DNA of 64,000 bases from Aurelia coerulea (lineage: Eukaryota > Cnidaria > Scyphozoa > Semaeostomeae > Ulmaridae), in assembly GCA_039566865.1 (NCBI GenBank), contig CM076945.1:3523501-3587500 (forward strand). The letters run 5' to 3'. The notes below the pieces were generated by a model, which had not been told where the DNA came from, did not search any database, and saw nothing but the letters and a program-made list of their open reading frames with translations. The translations under genes were made by a program, and so were the position numbers. Positions 34,805-58,400 of this stretch are shown here, piece after piece (positions within the stretch are counted from its first letter, which is position 1; every line of letters starts with the position of its first letter).

Positions 34805-35070
34805 TAGTATGGTGTTATTCCAAAAAGTCTCTGTCATCATTATGAGAAGAAAATGTTGCCATCCTTTCGAAAAATTGGCCAAGCGTCAAGAATTCATTCA
34901 TAAATAAATTATGCAGAAGACCTTGCATCCGAATTTATGTAGTATGGTTTTATTCCAACAAGTCTCTGTCATAATCATGAGAAGAAAATATTGCATCCAT
35001 AATTGTTGTCATCCTTTTGAAAAATTGACCAAGCGTCAAGAATTCATTCATAAATAAATTATGCAGACAA
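34805..35070. repeat. Imperfect tandem duplication, about 115-130 bp x 2
   Basis: Units start at 34805 and 34940. They share AGTCTCTGTCAT, ATGAGAAGAAAAT and CAAGCGTCAAGAATTCATTC..AAATTATGCAGA. The second unit has an extra 16-bp insertion. Confidence 0.85.
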
Positions 35071-35783
35071 CATTGTACAGCAAATAACACAATGTTGCTA
35101 AGCTTGAAGCAGCTCGATTTAGCAACTGTCTTGGCCCTGGCACATCGCTAGAATATGAGAATAAATTTTTGACCAAAGCTGCTGTGTATGGAAGGCAAAC
35201 TGGACATTTGGGAACTGGTCACTGGCATCTAAATCAGAGTCCAGAAAATGTTTTGGCTCCACGGCTGTGAGAAGGTTTTGCTTGTCAAGGTCATATTTGA
35301 GAAAGGTTTGGTAAATTTTAAAAGAAATTCGAGAAATTTTGGGTTAGTTTGGCAACAGTAAGTGGGTTATGAATTTTAGGGATATTCACAAGGCAGAAAG
35401 TTCGTAAATTTTGGTTAACGAGGAAGGTTAATTTGTATCCGGAAGAAGGTTTGATCTTTTCCTGGACCATGAAATACATAAACAACAAACTCCACAAACT
35501 TTCGTGAGAAAGATTTGACAAACATGGCTTGACACACACTAGAAGATTTTCGATAGAGAACTTTAAGTCCGTCCAAGCTGTGTTCGCCAGGATCCTTACT
35601 TTCTGGGGGCTTTCTGTGATATTGTGTCACTTTGGGCAAAATTGTATTTCCACATTCATGCGAAAGTTAGACAAGACATTTGAGATGAGCAATCAAAATA
35701 TTGAGTTTTTAAGCAATTTTCACTTCCAAGCATCATCTTTAACCAGCAAGCTATGTTTCCATCATTCCCAGCAAAGAGTTTCT

Positions 35784-45690
<9,907 letters not shown>

Positions 45691-47121
45691 CTGAAAAGAA
45701 GTAAATTTGTCAAGAAAAGCAATTTGCTCGAAATGCAGAAACCAAGTCTGTCATATCATCATGTTTCAAAGGCTGCCATAAATACAGTATGAGTCTCATA
45801 CTTATGGCCTTTTGGTAAGTGAACTTCATGCATGTATGCCTGTCCCTGTTGTGTGAAACACCCTTGGCACCCTTGATTTTTCAAAGTTTTGTTTCTGTGC
45901 GTGTACATTTTGATAGAATAATAATTCAGCTTTCACAGTTGAAAATTGAAGCTTGTTGTGTATGTATATGAAAAGGCTTTTCTTAATATCGATGAAGCCA
46001 AACTTAATTGAATCCACTGGTCCATTTTTTTTTATTCTATGAATGAGAGCCTCTCCATCTTGATGGGCACCATCACTTATTATGGTGGGGTGCAAGCTCA
46101 TTTAACATCTGCTTTTATTTATTCATTCAATCTTTTTTGTTTTGTTTTTGTTTCTTCATGTTATTTTTCTTTTTAATAATTGTTCTCTTAAGTCTTAATT
46201 CTTTTGTTTTCTCCATAAATTTGCTGAGTTTCTTCAAGATCTTTATGTCCTCGCTTTCAATATCTCTACACTACATCTTGTCTCTTTCTGTGCTATGGTC
46301 TGATCTTGCCTGTTGGCCTAACACATGAGCAAATGATTTTTCTCGAGTTTTTTTGGCCTAAAATCAAACAAGCTGGAAAGCTGTTTTGTTTGTGGAGAAA
46401 CTACACTCAGCATCAAGCCTAATAATTCACCAAATGGAGCTGAGTTCATGCATGCGAGTAGCACTTATAAGTCTTCAGTGAACAAGGCCTTTCCTTACCA
46501 TTGTTCTTGCTACGAAAAGCTTTGCACTGTTTCCTTTCAAACCAAGTGAAGTCAAAAGGCCACAGCCACGTCTTGCAACCAACCATGCAGCCATTTTTGA
46601 GCACACAGGATATGATTGTTGGAATTATTACAATTGACATGAAACAATGATACGAGCCAAAAAGCCTAGCGCCATCATCCAATTCAATGAGCAAAGAGGA
46701 AATAAGGAATGACGTAGTTAATCTATTTGATTGTATCCTTGTATCCGAATTTGTCCAAGCTGTGAAGGAGACAGCCTCTCTTGAAAACGAAGAGCAAAAC
46801 GCGCCAAACTCAACACGCAATGGCGGAGCAGGAACCCGAAGCAAACATGCAACTTCCCGGCGAAAAAGCTCTGAAGATGCAACTCGAGTACCTTAGATAT
46901 AGCAAGGAATAAAAGATCAAATACTTAGCGTTCTATTGAATTCGAAGACTGGCTTGGAAAGATGGATATATGCCGAATTGGTTTGGCATCTTGTTCGCCG
47001 ACTAAAAATGGCCTAAAAATTTGGATGGGAAATGAAAATAACCTTGATAAGGCTTGGGTCTTTTTAGACCACTGCTACCTGCAATACAGAACGAAAATTT
47101 AACTTGCCATCATTATCTGCA
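45691..47121. other. Region between FH exon and Dicer start
   Basis: The two genes are divergent and about 1.4 kb apart, so a shared promoter region is possible. No motif decides it. The plus frame 46687-46896 (ATG start, charged and Ser-rich) could be an upstream Dicer exon, since its end (CGA|GTACCT) is in phase with an acceptor at 47067; this is weak. Confidence 0.4.
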
Positions 47122-49411
47122 ATGGAAATCAACTTTCGCAAGCCATCATACCTGGCTGATCATTTTAACTCAGCCTTGAGAGAAGACTGCTTTTTGTACC
47201 TCAACAGAATAACATCCAAAGATCTCCTTGCATTTTTCATTATCAATGAATTTGTGAGACTGAAAGATGCAGCCTGTATTGTTGTTTCAACAACAAGGGA
47301 CCGGAAAAGTGAGAAAACATGTTCTTTATTGGTCATAACAACTTTCCAAGCGGACCAGACTGCCTAGACTTGCAATATATTGCCTGTGGCTGTGCACATT
47401 ATAAAAATAGGCAAAAGCTTCTATCCTGTTTTGTATAATTTTAATGTGCAGTTACCAGTGAAAGTTTACTCTGCAGTTAACATACATATGTCGTCCATTC
47501 ACCCATGAAATTTGCTTGAAAGAATAAAGAAAACAATATGCATATTGTTATACAAATGCAGCACACAAGTGATTTTGACAAATAAGAAATACTCAACTTA
47601 CTCTGCAAGCATTCCAATCTGGTGTGCAATGAAGCAGTAAGAGATATTGTATTTCTCAACATGCAATAAAGAAGAAAAATCTATGGTGCAACTTCTCAGT
47701 TACCTTAACCAATTAAGCCCAAATATTTACTGAGCTCCAGACCCCAAAAAATATACTAAATTAAACTCTACCTACATGCTATCAACATTGTGCACATTAA
47801 AAGATAATATACTGTATTAGATAAATGATTAAAGTACCAAAGATAGCTGAGATGTTCAAAAGACACCAAAAGATAGTCTGCATGAAGAAAAGGCATCTTT
47901 CCAATAGTTCAAAGATATACTATGCTCCAACAGGCCCTGGGGGAAGTGACTGCTGTTTGGATAAAGACTTCAAGTATCTGAACTAATCACATTCTTCCTC
48001 TAAAATGTACTAAATATTGCAAGAATGCAGCCCCAGACAGCTTTTTGAGACCCAAAATATGTCTGACCCTGTCACCTACCCATAGCAAGTTCTTCATGTG
48101 GGCATTTGATTCCAGATAGCAAATTTATTATTCAGGCTAATTGTGATCCAAGCTATTTTTGCAATTCCAGGTCTTGAAAACATACAAATCTGGATTGAAA
48201 CATTTTCAGAGTTAAATTTCAAGACAGTCCATGATTTGGAGACATTATCTTCAAGCAATCTCAAAAGCAGTGGCGATGTCATTGGTACATCACTGGATTC
48301 TCTGCTGGCAGAGCTGACCAATCCAAAACCTGTTATGAAGAATGCAAGTCTGTTATTGATTGATCTAACAAATGATATGACTGATGCATCACTGTTGAAG
48401 AAGATACGGCCAATATACGAATTCTGCATCAATGCTAAAATCAGATTTGTCATCCTTGTACACATCCATGAGATACTGCTGACAGACTCTGAATCCATTG
48501 AAAAGTTTTTTGACATGTGTCACAAAGAAATTCAAATCACTGCTAATATTGCATGTGACTCAATTATAATTGGGAACAATGGAAACCTAGTAAAAGTTTG
48601 TATTAATTCTGTTGAAGACAAACACTATATTAACCAAAGTGTATTTTGCATTCAAAAAATGATACAGGAATGCAAAGAGCTGTTGTCTGTTGTGGACAAG
48701 AAGACTTTTACTGCTGATGAGAATGAACTTTTGATGAAATGTGTCTATCAGCTTGAGCTGTTCTTTCAGAGATTTGGAATTCTGGCTTTTGCTGTTGCTA
48801 TAGACCATTTCGTTGGATTACTAAAGAAATTGAAGAGCAGTAATGAGTTAGAGTCATTTCAGTTGATCACAGAATGCTTGCAAACAAAGCTTTTTGTCAT
48901 AAATTCCGGATTACAAAGCTACCTTGATGGACAGCAAGAATGCTCTTCTTTACATGAAACATGTATTTCCCAAAGCCTAGAGAAAGTTCTCCACACACTG
49001 AAATTGTTTTCAACTAGAATAGAAGAAAGTGGAATGCAATCACCAGCTCATGATAAAATAAGAATTTGCATTGCTTTTGAATCTGAATTATCTACTGAAA
49101 TTATGCTGCAGGTTTTGCAGTTACTCAAAGTTGCCCCCAGCTATGCTTTCTTGGAAACTTATAAAATTTTCTTATTAGGCTGGGATTGGGAAGATATTTT
49201 TAATGAACATGATGGTCATTCTATTTTTGTCACAACCATCAAGCAGGCCATGCAGCATGTGCACAAATTAACTTTGAATTCTGCCATACTCTTTGGTGCT
49301 CCAAAAGACTATCAAGAGTTTCTGGGACTGAAGAAGCTCTTGAGAAGGCAAAATGGGTTTTTGGAATTGATTGTACCGTTTGATGACCAAGAAACAAAAA
49401 CATCAATGAAG
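47122..49411 (+). other. Dicer helicase region with lost catalytic motifs (exons 1-2)
   Basis: A 36-residue stretch of exon 1 aligns without gaps to animal Dicer around the Walker A motif. Where the family has LNTGSGKT this protein has LNRITSKD (27-34). Motif II DECH becomes DLTN (127-130) after the conserved hydrophobic strand. The SAT/TAS motif III position reads VILVHI. The helicase insert (HEL2i) is recognisable at about 253-348. In the second RecA fold, motif V reads VTTIKQAMQHVHK (416-428) and the QxxGRxxR motif VI region reads GLKKLLRRQN (448-457). Fold and spacing are kept but ATP binding and hydrolysis residues are gone. Confidence 0.8.
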
Positions 49412-52400
49412 GTAAATAATGATATCAATCTCATTTTCTGTCTTCTTTCAAATTTCTTTGTGATCCAAGTGAGTGAGAATTTGGCCCAAATCAAATGTTC
49501 CAATGTAAGCACAATAGGCCTTTGTGCATATCAACACATGTATATTCTATTCTGTTGCTCAAGTTTCTCAAAGATTCTTAATTAAGAATTCTTGAGAAAC
49601 TTTCTAAGGCTCTTTAGAATTCATATTTAAAATATTTCTAAAAATCTTTTGTGGCACTCAAGGATTTTTATTACAAAGGAAAATCTCTTCTGAATTCTTA
49701 AAAATTCTTGCCATATTGTGCGCAAGGCAAAAAAAGTGTATCCAAAGTGTCACTCTCCATCTGTGTTGATTTTGGGAATCCATGGTCATTTAGGAATTAT
49801 TTTTAAAGGCAGTGTAATGCACTATCAAATCTTTTATGTTTTTATTCATAATCAGCATTGTTAACAATGAATTCTGGAGCTCAGCTTAATAAAAAGACTC
49901 CCAAAAGCCAAAACACTAACAAGTTAAAATTCCACCTCAAGTTATATTTTAGTTGTTTGGAATTTGCACTATTTTCAAAATTTATACAATCCTCCTTAAA
50001 ATTTGTTTTGCTCATAGAATTTCCAAGAGGTAGAACAGCTCTTACTAAAAAGAATTCCAAGTTATCTCGACCCAGATGAAACACTGGCACTACTTGCTGA
50101 ATCAATACACAATCTTGAGGTATTCCAACCTGATGGTCATGTTTGCAAGATAACTCCAGAAGAGTCAATCAATATACTCAACAAGTAAGCACTACCTCTT
50201 GTGTCCCCGGTGGTATTGTTTTTGATCTGATAAAAATGGATTAATGCAAACATTTTGTGTGACAAAAAATTTGCCATCCGAAAATTCAGAAATGTGTATA
50301 CACCGTTCTCGTTACTGCAGTAGAAGCACATTTTTCCTTGACCTACAAAAAACCAAATCTTTTGGTGTAGAGTTCTGGCTGACAATAATAACAGCAATTT
50401 GTTAGATGAAACGAGAATATAAAGTCTGTGCCCATTATTATTGCTGTTTTTAACAGTGCTTGATTCCAGGAAGCAATTCCTGATTTAGCTCTTGATGTTT
50501 TTATTACTTTAAGGGGAGGAAACTTTTTGGAATTAACTTTCGCGAATGGACCAAAATGGAAATTTCGCGGGAATAAACTTTCGCGAATTACGTTTCTTAT
50601 CACATTTTCATACTGTCTCAAATGTTCCTCAACTCTTCAATGACTCTTCCGAATCATCCATAAATAAGCTTGTAGCAGCATATTTCGAAAAGATAGTTGT
50701 TAAAGAGGAGGAATATCAATATCTGATTACATGATTCTATATCTTAGGAAATTTCACGAGAATAAACTTTCGCGAATTCACGTTTTAGGAAATTTTGCGG
50801 AATGGTTTGATGAAGTATTCATTTCTCTAACTTTTGTCTTGAATTGTAGGTACACCGAATTTCTAACTTATAGAAGATCAAATGTGGCTCTCAATCACAA
50901 GACTTCTTGTTGGAGGGATACAACTGGAGATCTTAATGTCAAAACAGATATTTATCTTCCTGCAAAGTCTATGGTCAAAGACTCTATTGAGGTGCATTTA
51001 AATATATTTTTGTTTGAAAAGTTTTCCGGAGTCTAGAGAAATCGAGTATTGATTTAACAGCAGAACAATTTTGAAGCACTTTTTCCTGACACTAAATAAC
51101 TGCTAAGCTATTTTGATTTAAAGTTGGAATTGATGTTCTTCACTTGTTAGAATTTTTAAACCTAAATATCAACCATGATCTGCGCCAAATGAAAGGTAAA
51201 GCAAAGGGAACGTAGGCCAGAAACGACTTCCAGATAACAATGACAGATTTTGTAAGACAATAGCATGAGTTGCTTTTGATTGACACCGCAATTCAAAGCG
51301 ATTAGCGATCGCAGACGAAGGAAATTTTCTCAACCAGTAATTCAAAACAAGCAAAGCTACAAATGTTTCTCTGAAACCCAGGTAGCTAGCTCGCTAGTTG
51401 TGCATTCCAGAAATCGTTTTTAAGAGCAAACATGAGCATAAATCGAGAGAAGAAGGATCTATATACACATTTGCATCAGGTATTTAATTTGTTTGGATCA
51501 AAAGCCGATTGGGAGGCGATTCAATTCTCTTATCTTTTAGATGTAATTAAAACACTTACTGCTCAGCTTCTGAACCAAAGAAATAAAATGCCTGAGGTAG
51601 ATATGTGGATGTACCCTTCTTCTTTCGATATATGCTCATGTTTGCTCTTGAAAACAACTTCTGGAATGCGCAACGAGCGCGCTAGCTACCTGGGTTTCAG
51701 ATAAACTTTTGCGCCTTTGTTTGTTTTGAATTACTGGTTGAGGGAATTTCCTTTGTCTGCGATCGCTAATCGCTTTGAATTCAGGTGTCATCAGAAGCAA
51801 ATCATGCTAAAATCTGTCCTTGTTCTTCCTGGTGATACAAAAATCGATCTTGGTGCTGCAAAGGATCATGGTTAACAATGGATCTTTAAAGGGGCTCCGT
51901 CTCCAAATTTCGTTCGAAGCGATGATTTAGCATTTTGTTGAAAGGTAATATCACATAGCCTTTTCATCTTTTTTTCAAAAGGAAAGCGTTATTTTGAAGA
52001 AAAATCCTTGTACTTCACAGGGGAACAAACCAAACGTTCACATCTTTTTCGATTGCTCCGATTTAAGTGGATTTTACATGGTCACTTTTTGATGGCTTGG
52101 GTGAAGCCACCAACAAACTGTCGGAAAAAAGACCAATGCACAGTTGGGGTGGTTACAGATTTTGTACAGTTTGGCGACGGAGCCCCTTCAAAGGGGGGGG
52201 GGGCATTTGCAAGAGGCATGGTTTGTGAATACATCCTTGTCTCTATGATGTCTTCATTGTTATGGTCCACTAAAATGGCCGACAACGAACAGATGACGCG
52301 TGCAAGGTATGTCGGTTGCAACAAAGGTCCCTAAGAAGAGGTGAAACATGTATCGAACTTTCTTCTTTGAAAACAAAACTGTTTCTTAAATGTGACTGAG

Positions 52401-55400
52401 AATTCAATGCTCATTCAATGTCCTAAATCTTGGCTAAAGCGGAAGAATTTTTACTCATCTGCTGAAGATATGCAAGACTGAATTTTGTAAACAGGTCTCC
52501 AATCTGACAAAGCAATTTTTAGTATTTAGCGAAGCTTACCGTAAGGCTTTGTATCTCTTTTTATTTTGATCTGATGGAATGCATTCAGATGTGTAAAAGC
52601 TATTCTTGGCTACCGCAGATCGCTTTTTTATATCGAAGACTGAATTTCCATTTTCTGCCATTTCTATTTTGAAGGCACCCATTCTACGATTCAAGAAAGG
52701 AGGCGAACAGTCAACAGTTTACTGTACTGCTGTCTCAAGAATGGCATCATGTCTCGAAGCATGCAAGATGCTTTATGATGCACACGAGCTAAATGAAAAT
52801 CTAGAGCCTACAAGAAGAGTAATAAAGCGGGAAGCAGAACCAAACGAAGACGATCCGATATTATTGTCGCAAAAGAAATGGTATAGGAAAAATGTAAGTT
52901 GCTGAATACAAATAATCTTTGAAACCTCAGTGAAACCATGCTGTTCTTAGGAACAACAAAAGACAAGATCGGCTGAGGTCTGTTTCAACCATTTCAAGTC
53001 ATGTGAAGATACTCTTGGGTAGTTTCAGTATTATTCTACTTTTTGGCATTCATGGCACAAGTTTTCTTGTCATGAAATATGTTAAAGGGGCTGGGCCACG
53101 TAACCGTAAACAAACCTGTTATCTCTATAATCTTTATTGTTGCCCACACTTGCCCGTTGTGTTCTACACAGATTTTGGTAGATGGGGTGAATCCTCAATA
53201 AGGTTACTTCTAAAAATCCACCAATATCTCTGCAATCGCACAACACATGAGTGTTTCGTTTGTTTCTCTACGAAATTAAAGAGTCCAGCTTCAAAATAAC
53301 ACCTTCATTTTAAGAAAAACAGTGGAAATCTCAATGATATGGCCTAATAAAGAACTGCAAAATTGTCGTTTCGAAATAAGTTTGTTTAGTTTACGTGAAC
53401 CAGTAGCCCCTTTAAAGAAATCAAGGGATGTTTTATCAAAAGCTTGATCACTGGACTTGTAATGGGTGCGCAAGCGAACCGGTTAGGTCTATCATTCTTA
53501 GGGTCCCGGAAAAGTCCCCAAATTTGAAAAGACACAAAATTTGATTACAAGGCCAATCGCCAATCATTTTGACATGTAGATTGAGCACCGAATTATTTGT
53601 CAGAAAGTTTGGGGGACATCTGGAGGGAGCGAGGGGGTGTGATCGCCCCCAGTGTTGGCTAGGACAAAGATCTTCTATTTGAAAACGATAGAAATAAACA
53701 ATGCTTTTTAACTGAAACAATAGCTTCGCCCCCAATATTTAGTAAAGTTTCCGCCACTGGTTTAGAAATTAGCAAATTTGTCTTGTTTTAGGCCTGACAG
53801 GTTTTAAAGCATACTGCATATAGGTACACATACCAGATTTATTTCGTTGAATATATTATACTTCCATCTTGGTCATAAGTGTCCGAAAGGTACGCACACC
53901 ATGCAGGAGACTTGACTGGCAAGAAAACTTTAAAAAGTTTACTCTAAGACAATGTTTATAATGTCACTTGAAGGGTATGGCTCAAAATATTTCATACCCT
54001 TTTAGTTATTAAAGACAAAATTATTATTATTAAAAACAAACATTATTATGTTAAAGATAAACATTATTATGTTAAAGACAAACATTGTTATATTTGAAGT
54101 TTGAAAATGATTGGATCATTGAAAAAACGGGCCAGAAAGGAGTTTTACTGATAGGATTAATAATGGAAGTTTAGTGATTTTGAAGGAGGCTGTTTTTATT
54201 ACAAGTGATATGTGAAAAAATACTTGATTAGCCTACAAGCAAAGAGGAACTTTCCCCTTGATTTCCTTGAGTTCGCTCCCTGTGTAAACCTTTGAAAATA
54301 GACTTTATTTTCTTTCTGTTTCTCGTTTTATCAAAAAAGTTTTGCTATAAAAATCATACCTAAATAAATGATGTGCAATCTTTTACTCTTGTTTCAGATT
54401 CCAAAGTTACTTGATGGAAGTTTTCCAAATTCAAGCGCAGAAACGTTTATCTATGTAATCAAGACCCATAATATGACAAGCTGCAATGCTGAAATGGGAG
54501 ACAAATACCTTGGATTTTGTACAACAAAGAAACTGCCAAAGGTTAGTTCTGTTATTTAATGATTTTACTGTTGTTTAAAACAATGAATTTGCCTCCTAAC
54601 ATATATGGCTTCAGCCTTTTGAACCGCTAAAAACAAATGTTTTGCCTAGTCGTAGAATGAAATATATAGTCATACTCGCGTACGTCAGACTCGCATGAAT
54701 CGGATATTCGCATGTGTCGGAAATACTGGAAAAACCTGAAATTACCCTCAAAAAATTTTCTTTTCAAATTTAAATCGCATGACTCTGAATTCATGTAAGA
54801 CACCGTTTACACGATGCCGTTAGAGTTGATGCAGTGATACGTGTCTCATTTCTTTGATGGCCTAAGATTTACGTTTCCCTTTTTCTTTCAGATGCCATCT
54901 TTTCTTATTTACAATCGCGCCGACATTTTGATCATCGAAATTTCCGAGCTTGAAAGAACAGTGCACATAAAAGAAGAAAGAATCCATGTTCTCAAAGATT
55001 TCCATCTATTCATACTAAATAAAGTCCTGAAATACAATGTTCATGAGAGTTCTGATGCACCAGGCAACAAGCATGACCATGGTATTCTATGGACTGTGCT
55101 TGTAAAAGACGGAAGTAGCTTTTCCATCGATTATGACTTCTTGGAATCTTGCAAAGTTCTTGGAACTGAATGTGCGAACCAAGAATCTCGGTTGCTAAAC
55201 GTTGAAGAGTCTGCATCTTTAATGGACGCTGTTATCCTACTGCGTCATAAACCAGATGACAAGAAATTTTATTTTATCAAGGAGGAAGACGTAAAGAGAA
55301 CTGTGGACGATCCGTTCCCAAACCTAAAAACGGCCAGCACGTACGCAGACTATTACCAACAGAGATTTGGCATTGATCTTCAGCATGGGCAGGCTCTCAT

Positions 55401-58400
55401 CAACCTAATACCTGTTCATCATAACCTGAATTTATTAATTCAAAGATACGGTCTATGTTCTAAGTCTAAATCCAGACAACAGCTTTTGGTTCCGGAAGAG
55501 CTTTGTCTTCTACATCCAATTCCCGCACATTTGTGGAAACAGGTGGTTACTATACCGGTAATTTTGTACCGATTATCATGTCTTCTGTTAGTACACGAAC
55601 TGCAATCAGAGTTGTGCACAGAAATGTGTTTATCAGTGCCCGATCAGGAGCCGCAAGTGGATGAACGTATCGATCATGTTTTACATGAAGCCCACATATT
55701 GAAGAAATTTTCTGGTTTCAGTGTTGTGGAAAACACAGTATATAGTTTGAATGCAAAGGTTCATAATACGAGCGAATGTGCATCTCAAAGCAAGTCTGAA
55801 TTTGATACCTTAGCATCTGAAGTTCCTGTCGAAAGAAAGAAGGACTGTAGTGGAGATGCTGAATCGAGATGCAGCCTTGCTGAGGCAGGGGAGAAATTAG
55901 AAAAAGGACCTCCAAATGAAATTTCATATACTGATACCACGGAAAAAGCAATTGAGCGAAACACGAGGGATTTTCAATACCATCTTGGGAATGAAAGTAA
56001 AGAGAGGAAACTCTATGAGATTGAGGCTCCACCCTTATCACTCATTCTAGTGGCTATGACATCACCAGAGGCAAAAGACATGTTCAATTATGAAAGATTA
56101 GAATTTCTGGGAGATGCTTTTATAAACACTCTCATTACTATTCAATTATTTTTAAGCAACGATAAAGCCACTGAGCACATTTTGTCACTTCGAAAGTCCG
56201 CAGTGGTCTCCAATATGTCGCTTTACGAAATGGGGGAACATCGCCACATCTGGAGATATGAACTTGAAGAAATATTCGATTTCAAAACAAATCCATTGAT
56301 TAAGTCCATCATTGGTCATGAATTAGAGGGAGAGGTTTTAGTGCAAAATTTAGCACATGCTAAATCGGACAGTCCTTCGCCAAGCACAAATGACAACAGC
56401 AATGTACTCAAAATTGAACCTTGTGGCACCCCCTCAATTGAAAAAGCTATGCCAACGGAATCTTACATATCATCCTCAGGTACAGCATGCAACAGAAATG
56501 TCCGCGACAAGGAGCCTTGTCGCACCTCATCTTTGGAAGACGCTTCCAAAGTTGCCATAGCTGCAGAATGTGATGTTTCATCTTCACATATGAAAAGCAA
56601 CAGAAATGTACTGGACAATGAGCCTTGTGACACCCTATCCTTAGAAGGCACAGTTAAAGAAGACATGTCTATGGAGATTTATGATAAAACACCCTCTGTA
56701 AGTGGGAGCAATGTGGATGTACCCAACAGTGAGTCTTGGGGTGTCCCACTTCTAGAAGGCATCGTTAAAAACACTGTATTAAAAGAATGCAGCTGTGAAA
56801 CGTACTCCGTGAGCAACGAAAATAGAACTGTACTCGACAATGCGCCTTGCAAAGCCCCATCTTTGGAAAGCGTTGTCAAAGAAGATATATCTACAGAAAT
56901 TGGTGATATAGCACCCTCTATTAGTAGAGAGAATGGAAGTGAAGCTGTTGTGAACATTACTGAATGTCAAGAGGGGCCAAATTTTGATCAAGCAAGCGAA
57001 AATGTCTTGAATAAAGAAAAACAGAGTAAAACCAAAACAAACTTTGCTACAAACCAGGAAATTTCTGCAGCATCTTTCGAAGTTGCAATTCGTAGAAAAC
57101 CAATTGCTGATTCTGTAGAAGCTCTTGTGGGGTTGTTCTATTTGTGGTGTGGAGAAAATGTGGCATTAGATGTTATGACATGGTTAGGCTTTGATGTTCG
57201 TTGCATACCTAGGAAAATTGGGGCAACACAGATTGATCAGATGAATGACAGTGGCAGCAGCTATTGTGATCATGGTTCGTTCATCAATGAAAATGCTGCC
57301 GAAAAGAGTGATTTTCCCGAAAGCACGTTTGATTTAGAGAAGAAGATTGCCTACAAAAATGTGTCAGATTTTCACATTTGCTCTGGTGGAATTTGCAGGC
57401 GTTCGTTCAAGGAGCATTCGGAAGATATCCCGCAAAGCGATACTGATTTGGCTGACGTAGATGACATAGAGTCACGATCAATCACTGCTACTTCCTGTCC
57501 TCAGAGCAACGTAGATCCTGGCAAACCAAATAATAGAGCCGGGAGCTCAGATTTTTCTGCATATGATGGGGGCTGTACGCTTTGTAGTCCCAAAGACCCC
57601 TCGATTAACAGACAAAGTTTATCTTGGAATCCCAAAGAAGGCATTACACCATACATGGCAAAGCAGCTATCCAAATTTGAGCGAAAAATACAGTATCGCT
57701 TCAAGGACAAATATATTCTTATCGAAGCTCTACTACACGCATCATACCCTCGTGAACTTGCCCCTGACATTTATTGCAATCAACGATTAGAATTTCTTGG
57801 CGATGGTTTACTGTATTTGCTAGTAGCAGACTATCTCTGTCGGAAGTACCCTCAAGCTCCGAATTGTGATCTAACTGAAATGCGTTCTGTGGTTGTATGC
57901 TCGAGGACTTTCGCGACCGTCGCTCTTTTAAATGATTTTCACAAATATATCATTGCCTTATCTCCTGACATGTGCATTATTGTCAAAGGATGGAAAGGGA
58001 AAATCGAGAAGGACAAGCAAGATGGGCTGTTATGGCGACCGGTTGGTAATTTTCATTTTTATTTCATTTTTATTTATTTTATTTCAAATATTTAAGGAGG
58101 GTAGCCCTTCAGCAATGCTGATTTTCAAGGGGCCCTCCACTACAAAACTTACAAAAATTAAGTACTATTATAACTTAAATTAACCTAATACAATTTATAG
58201 CTGTCAATAAAAACCTTAAAATCTGAAACAAATATTTACAATAAAAGAAAATCCACAAGGCAAACACGTTATTTACAATCAGCTTTCCCTATATACATTG
58301 TTTAAATCTATTCAGGGAGGATGCCAGCTTACACATTCAACTGAGAGGCCATTCCAAGACTTGGCACCTCTAAACGAAAAACAGTTCTGTCCATTTTTGG

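Larger units (their letters stand above)
30472..35783. other. Intergenic region between ITPK and fumarase
   Basis: The convergent genes ITPK and FH are separated by 5.3 kb. It holds a probable ITPK polyadenylation site, MITEs around 30787-31400, a poly-C run near 31715, a retrotransposon tail (34511-34624) and a tandem duplication (34805-35070). No gene is seen. Confidence 0.7.
50018..52893 (+). other. Dicer DUF283 (dsRBD-like dimerisation domain), exons 3-5
   Basis: The segment ITPEESINILNKYTEF aligns with the start of the Dicer DUF283 fold, followed by TDIYLPAKSMVKDSIE and then ASCLEACKMLYDAHELNENL in exon 5. The beta-strand/helix order and the helix ending in LxELxExL are typical. Confidence 0.8.

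Noticed and set aside
45826..46101. Minus frame of 91 codons between FH and Dicer
   Set aside because: No similarity recognised and no phase-compatible donor toward the FH exon at 45690.
46446..46844. Minus frame beginning MLRVPAPPLRVEFG as the fumarase presequence
   Set aside because: It runs without a donor in the right phase into sequence with no fumarase similarity, and it overlaps the plus-strand 46687-46896 frame.
47365..47367. In-frame TAG after the Walker A-like segment, suggesting the Dicer copy is broken
   Set aside because: A strong donor (AAAA|GTGAGA at 47309) ends the exon earlier. Its phase fits the next exon (AGT codon across the junction) and the joined protein aligns better with Dicer than the read-through.
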